DNA from: an uncultured Clostridia bacterium | GTDB taxonomy: Bacteria > Bacillota > Clostridia > Oscillospirales > Acutalibacteraceae | Assembly (NCBI GenBank): GCA_944412495.1 | Contig: CALYBL010000025.1 | Coordinates: 1-64,000, forward strand | Reading direction: 5' to 3' | Length of the DNA: 64,000 nucleotides | Part shown: positions 1-9,672 of the stretch, in pieces | How positions within the stretch are numbered: the stretch's first letter is position 1 | Layout of the letters: each line of letters begins with the position of its first letter | Notes under the pieces: generated by a model | The model's input: the letters and a program-made list of their open reading frames with translations, nothing else | Databases searched by the model: none | What the model was told of the DNA's origin: nothing | Made by a program: the position numbers and the translations under genes

Positions 1-27
1 ACATCGGCAGAAAGCCATTCTTAAAGG

Positions 28-57
28 AAAAAACGGCATAGCCACAAGGCTATACCG
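28..57 (-). terminator. intrinsic terminator
   Basis: On the minus strand a 10-bp stem with one mismatch (34-43 against 48-57, loop ACAA) is followed by six T. It lies downstream of the CmpB-like gene and would end its transcript. Confidence 0.6.
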
Positions 58-97
58 CATTCACACAACAATATTTCATTGAGATACAAAAGCCCTT

Positions 98-125
98 GGG
101 GCACCTTCCTTACGGAGGGTGCCCC
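98..125. terminator. strong hairpin, possibly a terminator
   Basis: A 12-bp stem with one G-U pair (98-109 with 114-125) closes a four-base loop. On the plus strand a run of six T follows after about nine bases; on the minus strand only four T follow. It probably serves the converging transcripts at this edge. Confidence 0.5.
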
Positions 126-138
126 AACGCAGCCTTTT

Positions 139-975
139 TTAATGCTTACTTTGCTTATTCTTTTTGCTTTTTATTTCATTCTTCTTTTTTTCAATATACT
201 TCTTCCACTCTTCCCTGATGCTCTTTAAAGCGTCGTTATACCTGGTAGACTGAAATTTCGGAAAGCTGCGCAAAATTCTTCTTTCGTGGAGACTCAGCCT
301 TGGCTCAGCTTTATTTATGCCCTCTGCATGTTTGGAATTTTTGATGGCATCAGCAGAGGAGTGAAGCTTATTTTTAATATCTTCTCTGCGTGATTCCATA
401 TGCATCCGACAATCGGACACTGCCCGCTGCGCACGCATATGAATTTCAGCGAGCTTTTCGTTAAACCTGTTGATGCTGAGAACTGTAAGCACAATATCAA
501 TTACGAAGACGGCAGCAAACGCAGATGCCAGAATTATAATTATATTCGGATGAATACATCCGGTAAGAGAAACAACCCACGGATGGATTATTTTTATGAG
601 CAAAACTATCATTGTTCCGAATACAGCACTGCCCAGCAGACATATTCTTCCGTTAAGATTAAACCGCCTGCTGCTGTAATCCCACCATCTCGCCGAAAAA
701 AGCTTTTCCATGGCCCACGATGTAAAATATTCTATTACCGACGTTACAACCATGCCCGCAAAGAAAAGGCCCAAGATATTATCTATGTCTGAAAACAGCA
801 AAATGCAGCAAACAGCTCCGGCCCCGTATATCGGACAATAGGGACCGTTTAAGAAGCCGCGCTTTACAAGCTTTTTGGCAGCTATTGAGCATATAACCGT
901 TTCATAAAGCCATCCGGCTATACTGTAAATCGCAAACCAAACTATGTAGCTGCTTATTTCTGTCAGTAGAGACAA
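139..975 (-). CDS. CmpB-like putative ABC transporter permease (PF06541 type)
   Basis: Multi-pass membrane protein. The N-terminal segment IAGWLYE and the later motif GFLNGPYCPIYG are hallmarks of the Firmicute family called putative ABC-transporter type IV (CmpB). Four or five hydrophobic segments are followed by a long, basic, Lys/Arg-rich cytoplasmic tail of about 100 residues. I chose a TTG start at 975 because an AAGGGA ribosome site lies nine bases upstream; the longer reading frame to 1026 has no such site. Substrate and partners are unknown, and no ATPase gene is adjacent, so the transporter label rests on family naming only. Confidence 0.75.
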   Translation of the reverse strand: MSLLTEISSYIVWFAIYSIAGWLYETVICSIAAKKLVKRGFLNGPYCPIYGAGAVCCILLFSDIDNILGLFFAGMVVTSVIEYFTSWAMEKLFSARWWDYSSRRFNLNGRICLLGSAVFGTMIVLLIKIIHPWVVSLTGCIHPNIIIILASAFAAVFVIDIVLTVLSINRFNEKLAEIHMRAQRAVSDCRMHMESRREDIKNKLHSSADAIKNSKHAEGINKAEPRLSLHERRILRSFPKFQSTRYNDALKSIREEWKKYIEKKKNEIKSKKNKQSKH

Positions 976-1077
976 ATCGGCACTTCCCTTATCTCCGCAA
1001 TTTGACTGCGCAAGGCATCGAATCAAGCCGCACGATTCATTTGCTTATGCAGAGGGGTATACCAAGCTAAAAAACGT

Positions 1078-2427
1078 TTAAGAGAGCGCGGCCTTTATCA
1101 TAACCGCACACTCCACGCGCTTTTTCTCCAGCGCGCAGGATATTTCGTGAGGCTTTCTTATGTCGCCCATATACTGCACATTGTTCGCACTGCACCCGCC
1201 GGAGCAGTAGAATTTTGCCCAGCAGTCAGAGCACTTCTCCTTTGACAGCACATGATTCGCGGCAAAAAGCTGCTTTTTGTCATTGTCAAAGCTGCCGTCT
1301 TCAAGGGAGCCCATTTTCCACTCCTCCATGCCGACGAACTGGTGGCACGGGTATATGTCGCCTTCGGGGGTAACTGCGACGTACTCATTGCCGCAGCCGC
1401 AGCCCTTGAGTCGCTTGATTATGCAGGGCCCGCCGTCAAGGTCTATGTTGAAATGGAAAAAGTTTATTCTTTCTCCCTTTTGCTTCATCTCTATTATTAT
1501 TTTCGCCAGCTTTTCGTATTCCTCGCAGATTGCCGGAATATCCTCCTCACGCAGCGAATAATCAAGCTCGGGCGAGGTCACCACCGGCTCGACAGATATC
1601 TGGTCAAAGCCGCAGCTCCACAGATGCAGCACGTCCTCGGAAAAATCAAGATTTTCGCGGGTAAAGGTGCCCCTAACATAATAATCTCCCACGCGCTTTG
1701 ACACAAGCTTTTTGTATTTGTCGATAATCAAATCATAGCTGCCCCTGCCGCCTGCAGTTTTGCGGAAGCGGTCGTTTATCTCCGGCCGGCCGTCTATTGA
1801 GAGTACTATGTTAGACATCTGTCCGTTTATGTAATCGATTATATCGTCGTTTAGCAGCACACCGTTCGTGGTTATGGTAAAGCGGAAATTTTTATTGTGC
1901 TCCTTTTCAAGGCTTCTGGCGTATTCGACTATTTCCTTAACGACTCCGAAGTTCATAAGCGGCTCGCCGCCGAAAAAATCCACCTCAAGGTTGCGGCGGT
2001 TTGCCGATTTTTCTATAAGAAAATCGATAGCCTTTTTCCCTATCCGGGCGCTCATAAGACAACGGCCGTGCCCGAAGTCGCCCTTGGCGGCAAAGCAGTA
2101 GTCGCAGACGAGATTGCAGTCGTGTGCTATGTGCAGGCACATAGATTTTATCGGCGAGCTTATGGCCTTGGCGGCAAAGCCGGCGTAATAGTCCTCGGAA
2201 AACAGCGCACCGGACTGAACAAGCTGGGCTATCTCCCCTGCCGCTTCGTCCATTTGTGCCTCTGTATATTTCCCGGCGTATTTTCTGCGCTGCTCCTCCA
2301 TATCCGGCATCGAGACGCCGCCGTCATCCCCTACCATATCAAAGGTTACGTCGTCGGTGACGTGGACAGCGCCGCTGTTTACGTCCATTATTATGTTGTA
2401 TCCGTTAAGTCTATACTTGTGTATCAT
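1078..2427 (-). CDS. scfB: SCIFF-peptide radical SAM maturase
   Basis: Radical SAM/SPASM enzyme that installs thioether cross-links in the Cys-rich SCIFF precursor encoded just upstream. The N-terminal third resembles the peptide-recognition part of such maturases. The CNLVCDYC motif near residue 105 binds the radical SAM cluster, followed by FFGGEP and the barrel. The SPASM region near the C-terminus carries many cysteines (GCGCGNE, CSDCWAKFYCSGGC) for auxiliary Fe-S clusters. 449 residues is normal for the family. The start is ATG after GGGGA at eight bases. A hairpin lies between precursor and maturase genes, so maturase expression may depend on readthrough. Confidence 0.93.
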   Translation of the reverse strand: MIHKYRLNGYNIIMDVNSGAVHVTDDVTFDMVGDDGGVSMPDMEEQRRKYAGKYTEAQMDEAAGEIAQLVQSGALFSEDYYAGFAAKAISSPIKSMCLHIAHDCNLVCDYCFAAKGDFGHGRCLMSARIGKKAIDFLIEKSANRRNLEVDFFGGEPLMNFGVVKEIVEYARSLEKEHNKNFRFTITTNGVLLNDDIIDYINGQMSNIVLSIDGRPEINDRFRKTAGGRGSYDLIIDKYKKLVSKRVGDYYVRGTFTRENLDFSEDVLHLWSCGFDQISVEPVVTSPELDYSLREEDIPAICEEYEKLAKIIIEMKQKGERINFFHFNIDLDGGPCIIKRLKGCGCGNEYVAVTPEGDIYPCHQFVGMEEWKMGSLEDGSFDNDKKQLFAANHVLSKEKCSDCWAKFYCSGGCSANNVQYMGDIRKPHEISCALEKKRVECAVMIKAALS

Positions 2428-2594
2428 TTAACTTATCCCCAAAATGCTTTTATAGTAAGCCGTTCTTTATGCGGCATGGCAGCTTTCTCTTACATACAAG
2501 ATACGGCCATGCGGCCCGTATACGTCAGTAAATTTCACGGCAGTATGTCAGCTGTGAAATTTAACGGTGTTGTCTTAAAAATATACAGCAAAAT

Positions 2595-2622
2595 AAAGAT
2601 AAGGCATTACTGCCTTATCTTT
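2595..2622 (-). terminator. terminator/attenuator between scfA and scfB
   Basis: A perfect 12-bp inverted repeat (2595-2606 with 2611-2622, four-base loop) is followed on the minus strand by a T-rich tail. It sits just after the SCIFF precursor stop and before the maturase gene, so it would make precursor mRNA more abundant than maturase mRNA. Confidence 0.7.
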
Positions 2623-2640
2623 AACAGCTATAATTCGAAA

Positions 2641-2778
2641 TTATTTCTCACAGGTCTGATTGGCAACCGTGCATGATGTCTTGCAGGCCGACTGGCAGGA
2701 CGCCTGGCATTCGCCGCAGCCGCCCTTTTCCGCAGACTTTTTAAGGCTTGCTGTGTTAAGAGTCTTAATGTGCTTCAT
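2641..2778 (-). CDS. scfA: SCIFF precursor peptide (six cysteines in forty-five)
   Basis: Exactly 45 codons, with cysteines at 21, 24, 28, 32, 36 and 43, matching the family definition of six Cys in forty-five residues. The N-terminal leader begins MKHIKTLNTASLKKS, and the C-terminal core ends NQTCEK. It is the ribosomally made substrate of the neighbouring radical SAM maturase. Start ATG at 2778 follows an AGG-containing ribosome site. The biological role of SCIFF peptides is unknown, although they are nearly universal in Clostridia. Confidence 0.93.
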   Translation of the reverse strand: MKHIKTLNTASLKKSAEKGGCGECQASCQSACKTSCTVANQTCEK

Positions 2779-2822
2779 ATGCTTTAAACCTCATTTCGTT
2801 TTGATGTAAATCTATCCGCAGG

Positions 2823-2861
2823 GTACAAATCAGCCGGCTCACAAAGCATCAGCCTTTGTAC
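2823..2861 (-). other. structured 5' leader upstream of scfA
   Basis: A perfect 7-bp inverted repeat (2823-2829 with 2855-2861) encloses two copies of GGCTGAT in minus-strand reading. It lies in the roughly 105-nt leader between the promoter at 2892-2919 and scfA. It resembles no riboswitch class I know. Confidence 0.4.
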
Positions 2862-2891
2862 TTTAACGGACAAACAAAATCTCTTTTATTC

Positions 2892-2919
2892 ATTATAACA
2901 TATTTGCCGCAAATAGCAA
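2892..2919 (-). promoter_or_regulatory. sigma-A type promoter for scfA
   Basis: On the minus strand TTGCTA, a 16-base spacer and TATAAT point toward scfA. Transcription would begin near 2885, leaving a leader of about 105 nt. Confidence 0.65.
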
Positions 2920-3200
2920 CGCTTTTTTATCAGACTCCGCTCGGCCCATAAAGCATACATCTATCAGCGCGGCGCAAGGCACAGCAGAACGATATAAGCT
3001 TCTCTCTGCTAAAAAAGTTGCGGCAAAGCAGCGACACACGGCGCTCAGCATGCACATCGCCGATATCCGCACAAAGGCCGATAGCACACCCGTGTCAATA
3101 TTATTCACACATCAGAAGCGGTAATATTGCGCCAAAGACTTTTTCTAAGGCAGAAATGAACTTAAATTTATTTACCGCTCGCCGAACACGCGCGGTACCG
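2920..3200. other. intergenic region, nothing recognised
   Basis: Between the scfA promoter and the TIGR04086 gene I see no ORF with a ribosome site, no recognisable decayed protein and no clear hairpin. Confidence 0.5.
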
Positions 3201-3611
3201 TTAAATTTTTTTCCTGCGGCCGCGCATATTGACGGCTATTATACCGCCGACCGCCGCTGCAAGCAGCATAAGCACCAGCCTGAGCAGCACACTCACAGAG
3301 AGCGCCGCACCGGTAATTATAAGGGACGCTATAAATATCACAATAAAGAGTACGGCACCGGCTGCCGCGCCGATTATCGCGCCGCGCCTTTTATAAAGCT
3401 TTGCGGCGGCAAAGCCGGCGACAAGTGCGCCTATGCCGGCCGCCGTCGACGACATCGCCGATATCGCCGTGGTCGGTATGTCCTTCACAGACAAAAGCAG
3501 CGCCATGGCGCACAATACTATAAAGGTAGCCACGGCGCCTATAAGCGTAGCTATCGCCATTTTCTTCACTAAGTCCAGCGCAGGTGAAGCGGTCACGTTC
3601 TTAGGCTTCAT
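3201..3611 (-). CDS. TIGR04086 family membrane protein
   Basis: 136-residue protein with four hydrophobic segments (roughly residues 18-42, 48-70, 76-100 and 104-126), a short basic N-terminus and a basic C-terminal end GRRKK. Length and topology match the Clostridia-specific family TIGR04086, usually found between yajC and the SCIFF genes, as here. Function unknown; the conserved position suggests a link to membrane or secretion housekeeping but proves nothing. The ATG start follows GGGAG. Confidence 0.75.
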   Translation of the reverse strand: MKPKNVTASPALDLVKKMAIATLIGAVATFIVLCAMALLLSVKDIPTTAISAMSSTAAGIGALVAGFAAAKLYKRRGAIIGAAAGAVLFIVIFIASLIITGAALSVSVLLRLVLMLLAAAVGGIIAVNMRGRRKKI

Positions 3612-3693
3612 ACAATCACTCCCGAATACTTATATTTATTAATATTCAGTTTGGAAAAGCCTTATGACCACAGCGGCGATAAAATTTATTCGC

Positions 3694-4053
3694 TTATTCG
3701 TCATGCAGCGTCAGATTCGTCTGAATAGACCATTTCGCTATGCGTATCTTGTTCCTGTCGGCGCCCGATTCCATTATAAAGGAATCGTCGTCCTTTTTGG
3801 AAACTATGCGTCCGTAAAGGCCGCCTATCGTGATTATCTCGTCGCCTACCTGAACACTGTCGCGCATCTTCTGCTCTTCCTTGGTCTTTTTGCGCTGCGG
3901 ACGTATGAGTATAAAATAGATAAGCGCCGCAAAGCCGACGATATAAACTATCATTATAAGTATCGAGGTCCATCCTCCGCCGCCAGTAGCTCCGGATGTC
4001 GTACCGGACGCTGTCTCGGCCGTGGCGTCCAGCATATTAAACAAATTGCGCAT
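3694..4053 (-). CDS. yajC: preprotein translocase accessory subunit YajC
   Basis: 119 residues: a short Thr/Gly-rich N-terminus, one membrane segment near residues 30-50, then the diagnostic YFILIRPQRKK followed by a small beta-rich domain containing GDEIITIGG. YajC associates with SecDF-SecYEG in the cytoplasmic membrane. The ATG start follows AAAGGA. It sits downstream of tgt, the classical tgt-yajC order, and probably shares its transcript. Confidence 0.95.
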   Translation of the reverse strand: MRNLFNMLDATAETASGTTSGATGGGGWTSILIMIVYIVGFAALIYFILIRPQRKKTKEEQKMRDSVQVGDEIITIGGLYGRIVSKKDDDSFIMESGADRNKIRIAKWSIQTNLTLHDE

Positions 4054-4131
4054 TAAATCATTCCTTTATTTATATTATAACCTTGATTTAATATTATACA
4101 TTGCGGCAGGATTTATTTCAATGCTTTATTT

Positions 4132-5821
<1,690 letters not shown>

Positions 5822-5851
5822 ATTATAACATTGCCGCAGCACGCAAGTCAA
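5822..5851 (-). promoter_or_regulatory. strong minus-strand promoter
   Basis: TTGACT, an 18-base spacer and TATAAT on the minus strand, directed toward tgt 560 bases away. Transcription would start near 5815. Confidence 0.6.
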
Positions 5852-5931
5852 CCGATAATACCTCACTCATAAACGAGCAGATATTTTGCCCGGCTTAATT
5901 GGCGTTATTATCTTTGGGGTTATAACACAGC

Positions 5932-5967
5932 TAAAAAGAAATAACCGCCCACAGTAACTGTAAGCGG
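5932..5967 (-). terminator. terminator-like hairpin
   Basis: A 10-bp stem including G-U pairs (5945-5954 with 5958-5967, loop of three) is followed on the minus strand by TTATTTCTTTTT. No minus-strand gene lies directly upstream, so it may insulate the tgt promoter from antisense transcription or be left from a lost gene. A weaker similar hairpin lies at 6005-6022. Confidence 0.5.
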
Positions 5968-6181
5968 CGTTTCTGCAAGCTAAAAACTTGAATATAAAAT
6001 GACCGCCGCCGGTAATGGCAGCCGCCCTTTGATTGCATTATACACATAAAAAGGGAAATGTCAACGTACGAAAGGCGTGTACAGTGCTGATATTTTGCGG
6101 CTCAGAAAACGGGAAAATCATATTGTATAAAAAAGGTGTTTAAATCAATACAAATTCGGTTAATATTTTTTGCAATGCTGC

Positions 6182-6210
6182 TTGTTGCGGATACAAATCA
6201 GTGATATAAT
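6182..6210 (+). promoter_or_regulatory. ferritin promoter
   Basis: TTGTTG, a 17-base spacer and TATAAT, about 60 bases upstream of the ferritin start. No clear Fur box was recognised. Confidence 0.6.
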
Positions 6211-6271
6211 AAATGCAGGAAAAGGGCGCTTGCACCGTTTCCAGAATATTAAAAATTAAGGAGCTGTTATT

Positions 6272-6784
6272 ATGATTAACGAAAAAGTAGCACAGTTGCT
6301 CAATACTCAAATCAATAAAGAATTCTATTCCGCTTATCTTTATCTCAGCTTTGCAAATTATTTTGAGGACAGGGGCCTTGACGGCTTTGCGAACTGGTAC
6401 AATATACAGGCTCAGGAGGAGCGCGATCACGCCCTGCTTTTCCTGCAGTACATGCAGAACAATGACCTCAAGGTAACGTTTGACGCAATAGAAAAACCGT
6501 CGGCGTCGTTTGACAGCGACATGGGCGTGCTCAAGGCAGGGCTCGCACACGAAAGATATGTGACGGGACTTATAAACACCATATACAAGGCTGCCGCTGA
6601 GGATAACGATTATCGTACAGTACAGTTCCTTGACTGGTTTGTGAAGGAGCAGGGTGAAGAGGAAACCAATGCCAATGACCTTATCAAAAAAATGGAGGTA
6701 TTCGGCTCCGACGCAAAGGGACTTTACATGCTCAATCAGGAGCTTGGCGGACGTACATACTCGGCACCGTCTCTCACCCTTTAA
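6272..6784 (+). CDS. ftnA: bacterial non-haem ferritin
   Basis: 170-residue four-helix ferritin subunit of the 24-mer iron-storage cage. Ferroxidase ligands are visible: Glu17 (NKEFYSAY), Glu50 and His53 (EERDHA), the Glu of AHERYV and the Glu pair of KEQGEEE. No central Met suggests haem binding, so it is FtnA-type rather than bacterioferritin. The ATG start follows AAGGAG at eight bases and the gene has its own promoter. The downstream 300 bases hold a decayed ABC-transporter fragment, so it is probably monocistronic. Confidence 0.95.
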   Translation: MINEKVAQLLNTQINKEFYSAYLYLSFANYFEDRGLDGFANWYNIQAQEERDHALLFLQYMQNNDLKVTFDAIEKPSASFDSDMGVLKAGLAHERYVTGLINTIYKAAAEDNDYRTVQFLDWFVKEQGEEETNANDLIKKMEVFGSDAKGLYMLNQELGGRTYSAPSLTL

Positions 6785-6790
6785 TTCGCC

Positions 6791-7090
6791 GGCAGAGCGA
6801 AGCTCTCCGGCGGGCAGAAGCAGCGCATAAGCATCGCAAGGATATCCCTTAAAAATCCGCAGATACTCATTTTGGATGAAATCATCTCGGCGCTGGACAC
6901 AGTGACGGAGATGAAAGATACAGGAGTCATTCGATTAGCTGGCCAAGGGCAGAACTATGCTCGTCATAGCGCACAGCCTGTCGACGATAAAGAATGCCGA
7001 CGAGATAATCGTAATAGACGAGGACGGCATCAGGGAGCGCGGCACGCACGATGAGCTATGAAGGCCGGCGGCGAGTATGCAAAGTATTAA
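6791..7090 (+). pseudogene. C-terminal remnant of an ABC exporter ATPase
   Basis: Conceptual translation recovers the second half of an ABC nucleotide-binding domain: signature LSGGQKQR (frame from 6803), Walker B ILILDE and SALD, then in another frame from 6942 [19 protein letters not shown] and RERGTHDEL, and after a second shift KAGGEYAKY and a stop at 7088-7090. Walker A and the whole membrane domain are missing. At least two frameshifts and a large 5' deletion show it is dead. Sequence similarity is to exporters of the MsbA/LmrA kind. Confidence 0.88.
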
Positions 7091-7178
7091 GGCACGCAGT
7101 TCCGGCAGTGATTTTTGTGTATATGTTCAGCTTAACATATATTTTTAAATCTAAAAATTTTATTTTCAGAGGTACATT

Positions 7179-8489
7179 ATGCAGTATTATGTTACAAACG
7201 AAAAGAAAAAATTTGAGCCCAAAACAGCCGAGCTTCATGACCACACAAACAATATGAGGGTTATAAAGATATATCCCGACATAAAGCGTCAGGAAATATT
7301 GGGATTTGGCGGCGCATTTACCGAGGCATCGGCATATGTATGGAGCCGCATGAGCAAGCAGCAGCAGGAAAAAATACTTGAGCTGTATTTTGGAGAAAGC
7401 GGCAACAAATACAACTTCTGCCGCTGCCATATACAGAGCTGCGACTTCTCTCTCGGCAACCGCGCGTATGTTGAGCCTGGCGACAGCGGGCTTAAGACCT
7501 TCTCGATAGACGGCGACAAAAAATATATCATTCCCTTTGTAAAGGCCGCTCTCGGAAAGAATCCGGAAATGGAGCTCATGGCCTCGCCGTGGAGCCCGCC
7601 GGCATTTATGAAGGACACAAACAACATGAACACCGGCAGCCTGCTCAAGGAATACTATTCCGCTTGGGCAAGGATGATGGTAAAATATGTCGAAGCTTAT
7701 AAAGCAGAGGGTATAAATATCACACGCATGACCGTCCAAAACGAGCCCGAGGCTACACACAATCATTGGGATTCGTGCCATTATACGGCAGAGCAGGAGG
7801 CGGATTTCGCCGTGAATTACCTGCGCCGCGAGCTTGACGCCGCAGGATTTAGCGATATGAAGATACTCATATGGGACCACAATAAGGACAGGATAATAGA
7901 CCGCTGTAAAGCCATCTTCGCACTGCCCGGAGCGTATGATGCAGTAGACGGTATAGGCTTTCACTGGTATACCGGCGACCATTTCGAATCAGTGCAGTAT
8001 GCGAGCGAAAAATATGCCGGCAAGGAGCTTATTTTCACCGAAGGATGTGTGGAATATTCTCAGGGACAGACAACGGCAATAGAAAACGCCGAGCGCTATG
8101 CCCATGACATGATAGGCAATCTAAACGCCGGCATGAACGGCTTTATCGACTGGAATCTTCTGCTCGATGCCCAGGGCGGACCCAACCATGCGGGAAATTT
8201 CTGTGATGCGCCTATAATGTGCGATGACAGCAAGGACACGTTAGACGTAAAGCTTTCTTATAGCTACATAGGCCATTTCAGCCGCTTTATAAAAAAGGGT
8301 GCATACAGAGTGCTTGCCTCCTCCTTTGGCAAAGGGCTGGAAAGCGTGGCGTTTGAGAACACGGACAAGAGCATAGCCGTCGTTGTTCTCAACACGACAG
8401 ATGAGAACAAAACCTTTGAGATTCAGATAGGCAGCAAGGGCTGCGACATCACGCTGGAGGCACGCTCAATAATGACTGCCTGCCTCTGA
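7179..8489 (+). CDS. glycoside hydrolase family 30 (glucosylceramidase-like)
   Basis: 436-residue retaining glycosidase with a TIM barrel and a small C-terminal beta domain. GFGGAFTEA near the N-terminus, the acid/base Glu in VQNEPEA and the nucleophile Glu in FTEGCVE identify clan GH-A family 30, whose members cleave beta-1,6- or beta-linked glucosyl, fucosyl or xylosyl units. There is no signal peptide, so it should act on imported oligosaccharides in the cytoplasm. The ATG start follows AGAGG. A terminator follows at 8645. Substrate cannot be assigned from motifs alone. Confidence 0.9.
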   Translation: MQYYVTNEKKKFEPKTAELHDHTNNMRVIKIYPDIKRQEILGFGGAFTEASAYVWSRMSKQQQEKILELYFGESGNKYNFCRCHIQSCDFSLGNRAYVEPGDSGLKTFSIDGDKKYIIPFVKAALGKNPEMELMASPWSPPAFMKDTNNMNTGSLLKEYYSAWARMMVKYVEAYKAEGINITRMTVQNEPEATHNHWDSCHYTAEQEADFAVNYLRRELDAAGFSDMKILIWDHNKDRIIDRCKAIFALPGAYDAVDGIGFHWYTGDHFESVQYASEKYAGKELIFTEGCVEYSQGQTTAIENAERYAHDMIGNLNAGMNGFIDWNLLLDAQGGPNHAGNFCDAPIMCDDSKDTLDVKLSYSYIGHFSRFIKKGAYRVLASSFGKGLESVAFENTDKSIAVVVLNTTDENKTFEIQIGSKGCDITLEARSIMTACL

Positions 8490-8644
8490 TTTGGGAAAGC
8501 TTTGGCATCGCTCAGCACGGCATGACTGATCAATAAATCTGAAAAGTACCATTTGCGGTGCGGTATTCGGCCTGAAGCCTGCATATAAAGCTTTTTGCCA
8601 AAGCGTGATATAATTCGTGTTTCTGCAATATGTATAAATATTTA

Positions 8645-8675
8645 AAAATCCCCCGGTCTAACCGAGGGATTTTTT
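8645..8675. terminator. bidirectional terminator
   Basis: An 11-bp stem with one mismatch (AAATCCC..CGGT with ACCG..GGGATTT) has T runs on both strands. It ends the GH30 gene on the plus strand and the Cys-rich gene on the minus strand. Confidence 0.85.
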
Positions 8676-8736
8676 CTGTCAATAACAATGCCGTATATTA
8701 TCGGCATATAATATTAATGTGCCTGATACTGACTAA

Positions 8737-9021
8737 CTAACGGCTGTACGCCGGACATGCAAACGAAGGGGTACCGCATAATGAGCAGCAATTACAGCTA
8801 TTATTGCAAGGATTCAGGCTGCTGCCCAAGCAGCAGGAGGAGCTGTTTGCCGAACAAGGGCATGTGCAGCAATTTCCGGAAACGCCGCTGCATGAGGAGC
8901 AGTCACAGCATGTGCATGACGCGGAAGCATCACAGCACTGACAGTCGCAACGCTGGCAATCGCAGAACGGCGCACAGCAGGACGAACAGCTGCAGCCAAA
9001 ATTACCTACCTGACAACACAT
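8737..9021 (-). CDS. extremely cysteine-rich small protein
   Basis: 94 residues, 29 of them cysteine, arranged in CC, CxC and CxxC clusters (for example CDCQRCDCQCCD near residues 20-31 and CTCCDCSSC near 36-44). Ser and Asn are also abundant; Lys, His, Glu and Trp are absent. The reading frame is supported by a very strong ribosome site (AGGAGG, nine bases before ATG) and by a terminator just beyond its stop. I recognise no family. A thiolate metal-binding protein or a disulfide-cross-linked spore-surface protein would fit the composition. A CATATCAT box at 9058-9065 upstream faintly resembles a mother-cell sigma -10 element. Confidence 0.75.
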   Translation of the reverse strand: MCCQVGNFGCSCSSCCAPFCDCQRCDCQCCDASASCTCCDCSSCSGVSGNCCTCPCSANSSSCCLGSSLNPCNNSCNCCSLCGTPSFACPAYSR

Positions 9022-9094
9022 AAGTTAACACCTCCTCCCTGCTTGTCTACATTACCCATGATATGCAGCGAGGAAAAAAGTGCTACAGTAAATT

Positions 9095-9123
9095 TTGCTT
9101 TTATTATTTTTATGTGTTATAAT
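9095..9123 (+). promoter_or_regulatory. rnpB promoter
   Basis: TTGCTT, a 17-base spacer and TATAAT. The predicted start near 9130 coincides with the 5' end of RNase P RNA. Confidence 0.75.
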
Positions 9124-9129
9124 ATTTCT

Positions 9130-9489
9130 GCGAGTAAGCTGGACAGACGCGGCATATTTTACTGCTGAGGAAAGTCCGAGCTCCACAGGGCAGGATAACG
9201 GCTAACAGCCGCCGAGGGCGACCTTAGGGAAAGTGCAACAGAAATATACCGCCGCTTATGCGGTAAGGATGGAAAGGCGAGGTAAGAGCTCACCGGTGCG
9301 CAGGAAACTGCGCAGCCATGTAAACCCTATCCGGAGCAACACCGACAAGGGACTGTACGCTTGCCCGGCGTGTCTCTGAAAGCGTGGCTTAAGCCGTGCG
9401 GCAACGTACGGCTCAGACAGATGTTTGTCGTTTTATACGAAGGTGCATCTTTGTGTAATTCACAGAACTCGGCTTACAGGCTTAGTCGC
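9130..9489 (+). ncRNA. rnpB: RNase P RNA, bacterial class A
   Basis: Catalytic RNA that matures tRNA 5' ends. The conserved block GAGGAAAGTCCGAGCTCC lies near 9167, the central segment GTAAACCCTATCCGGAGCAA near 9322, and the 3' conserved part near 9462-9485. The outermost helix P1 pairs 9130-9139 with 9480-9489 apart from one mismatch. A promoter ends seven bases upstream and a terminator begins 13 bases downstream. ORFs here are spurious. Confidence 0.96.
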
Positions 9490-9501
9490 ATTTATGCACA
9501 C

Positions 9502-9530
9502 AGCATCGGATGTTCCGGTGCTTTTTCTTT
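9502..9530 (+). terminator. rnpB terminator
   Basis: A 9-bp stem (9502-9510 with 9514-9522, three-base loop, one G-U) is followed by a T-rich tract. Confidence 0.85.
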
Positions 9531-9672
9531 TGCAGTTTTTGGGATACACAAGCGAGCTTATAGCCTCTTTGCTGATTTCGTCGCCACGCTTATACTCATA
9601 ATTATATATCTCAGCTCTGTTACCAATCTGAGTTTATGTATTTTATTCGGATTGTATTCTCTTGTTGATATA

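Noticed and set aside
2893..3108. 71-codon minus-strand ORF
   Set aside because: No ribosome site; its 3' end overlaps the scfA promoter and nothing in it is recognisable.
8757..9023. 88-codon plus-strand ORF opposite the Cys-rich gene
   Set aside because: No ribosome site; the minus-strand frame has a strong site, a terminator and a coherent composition.
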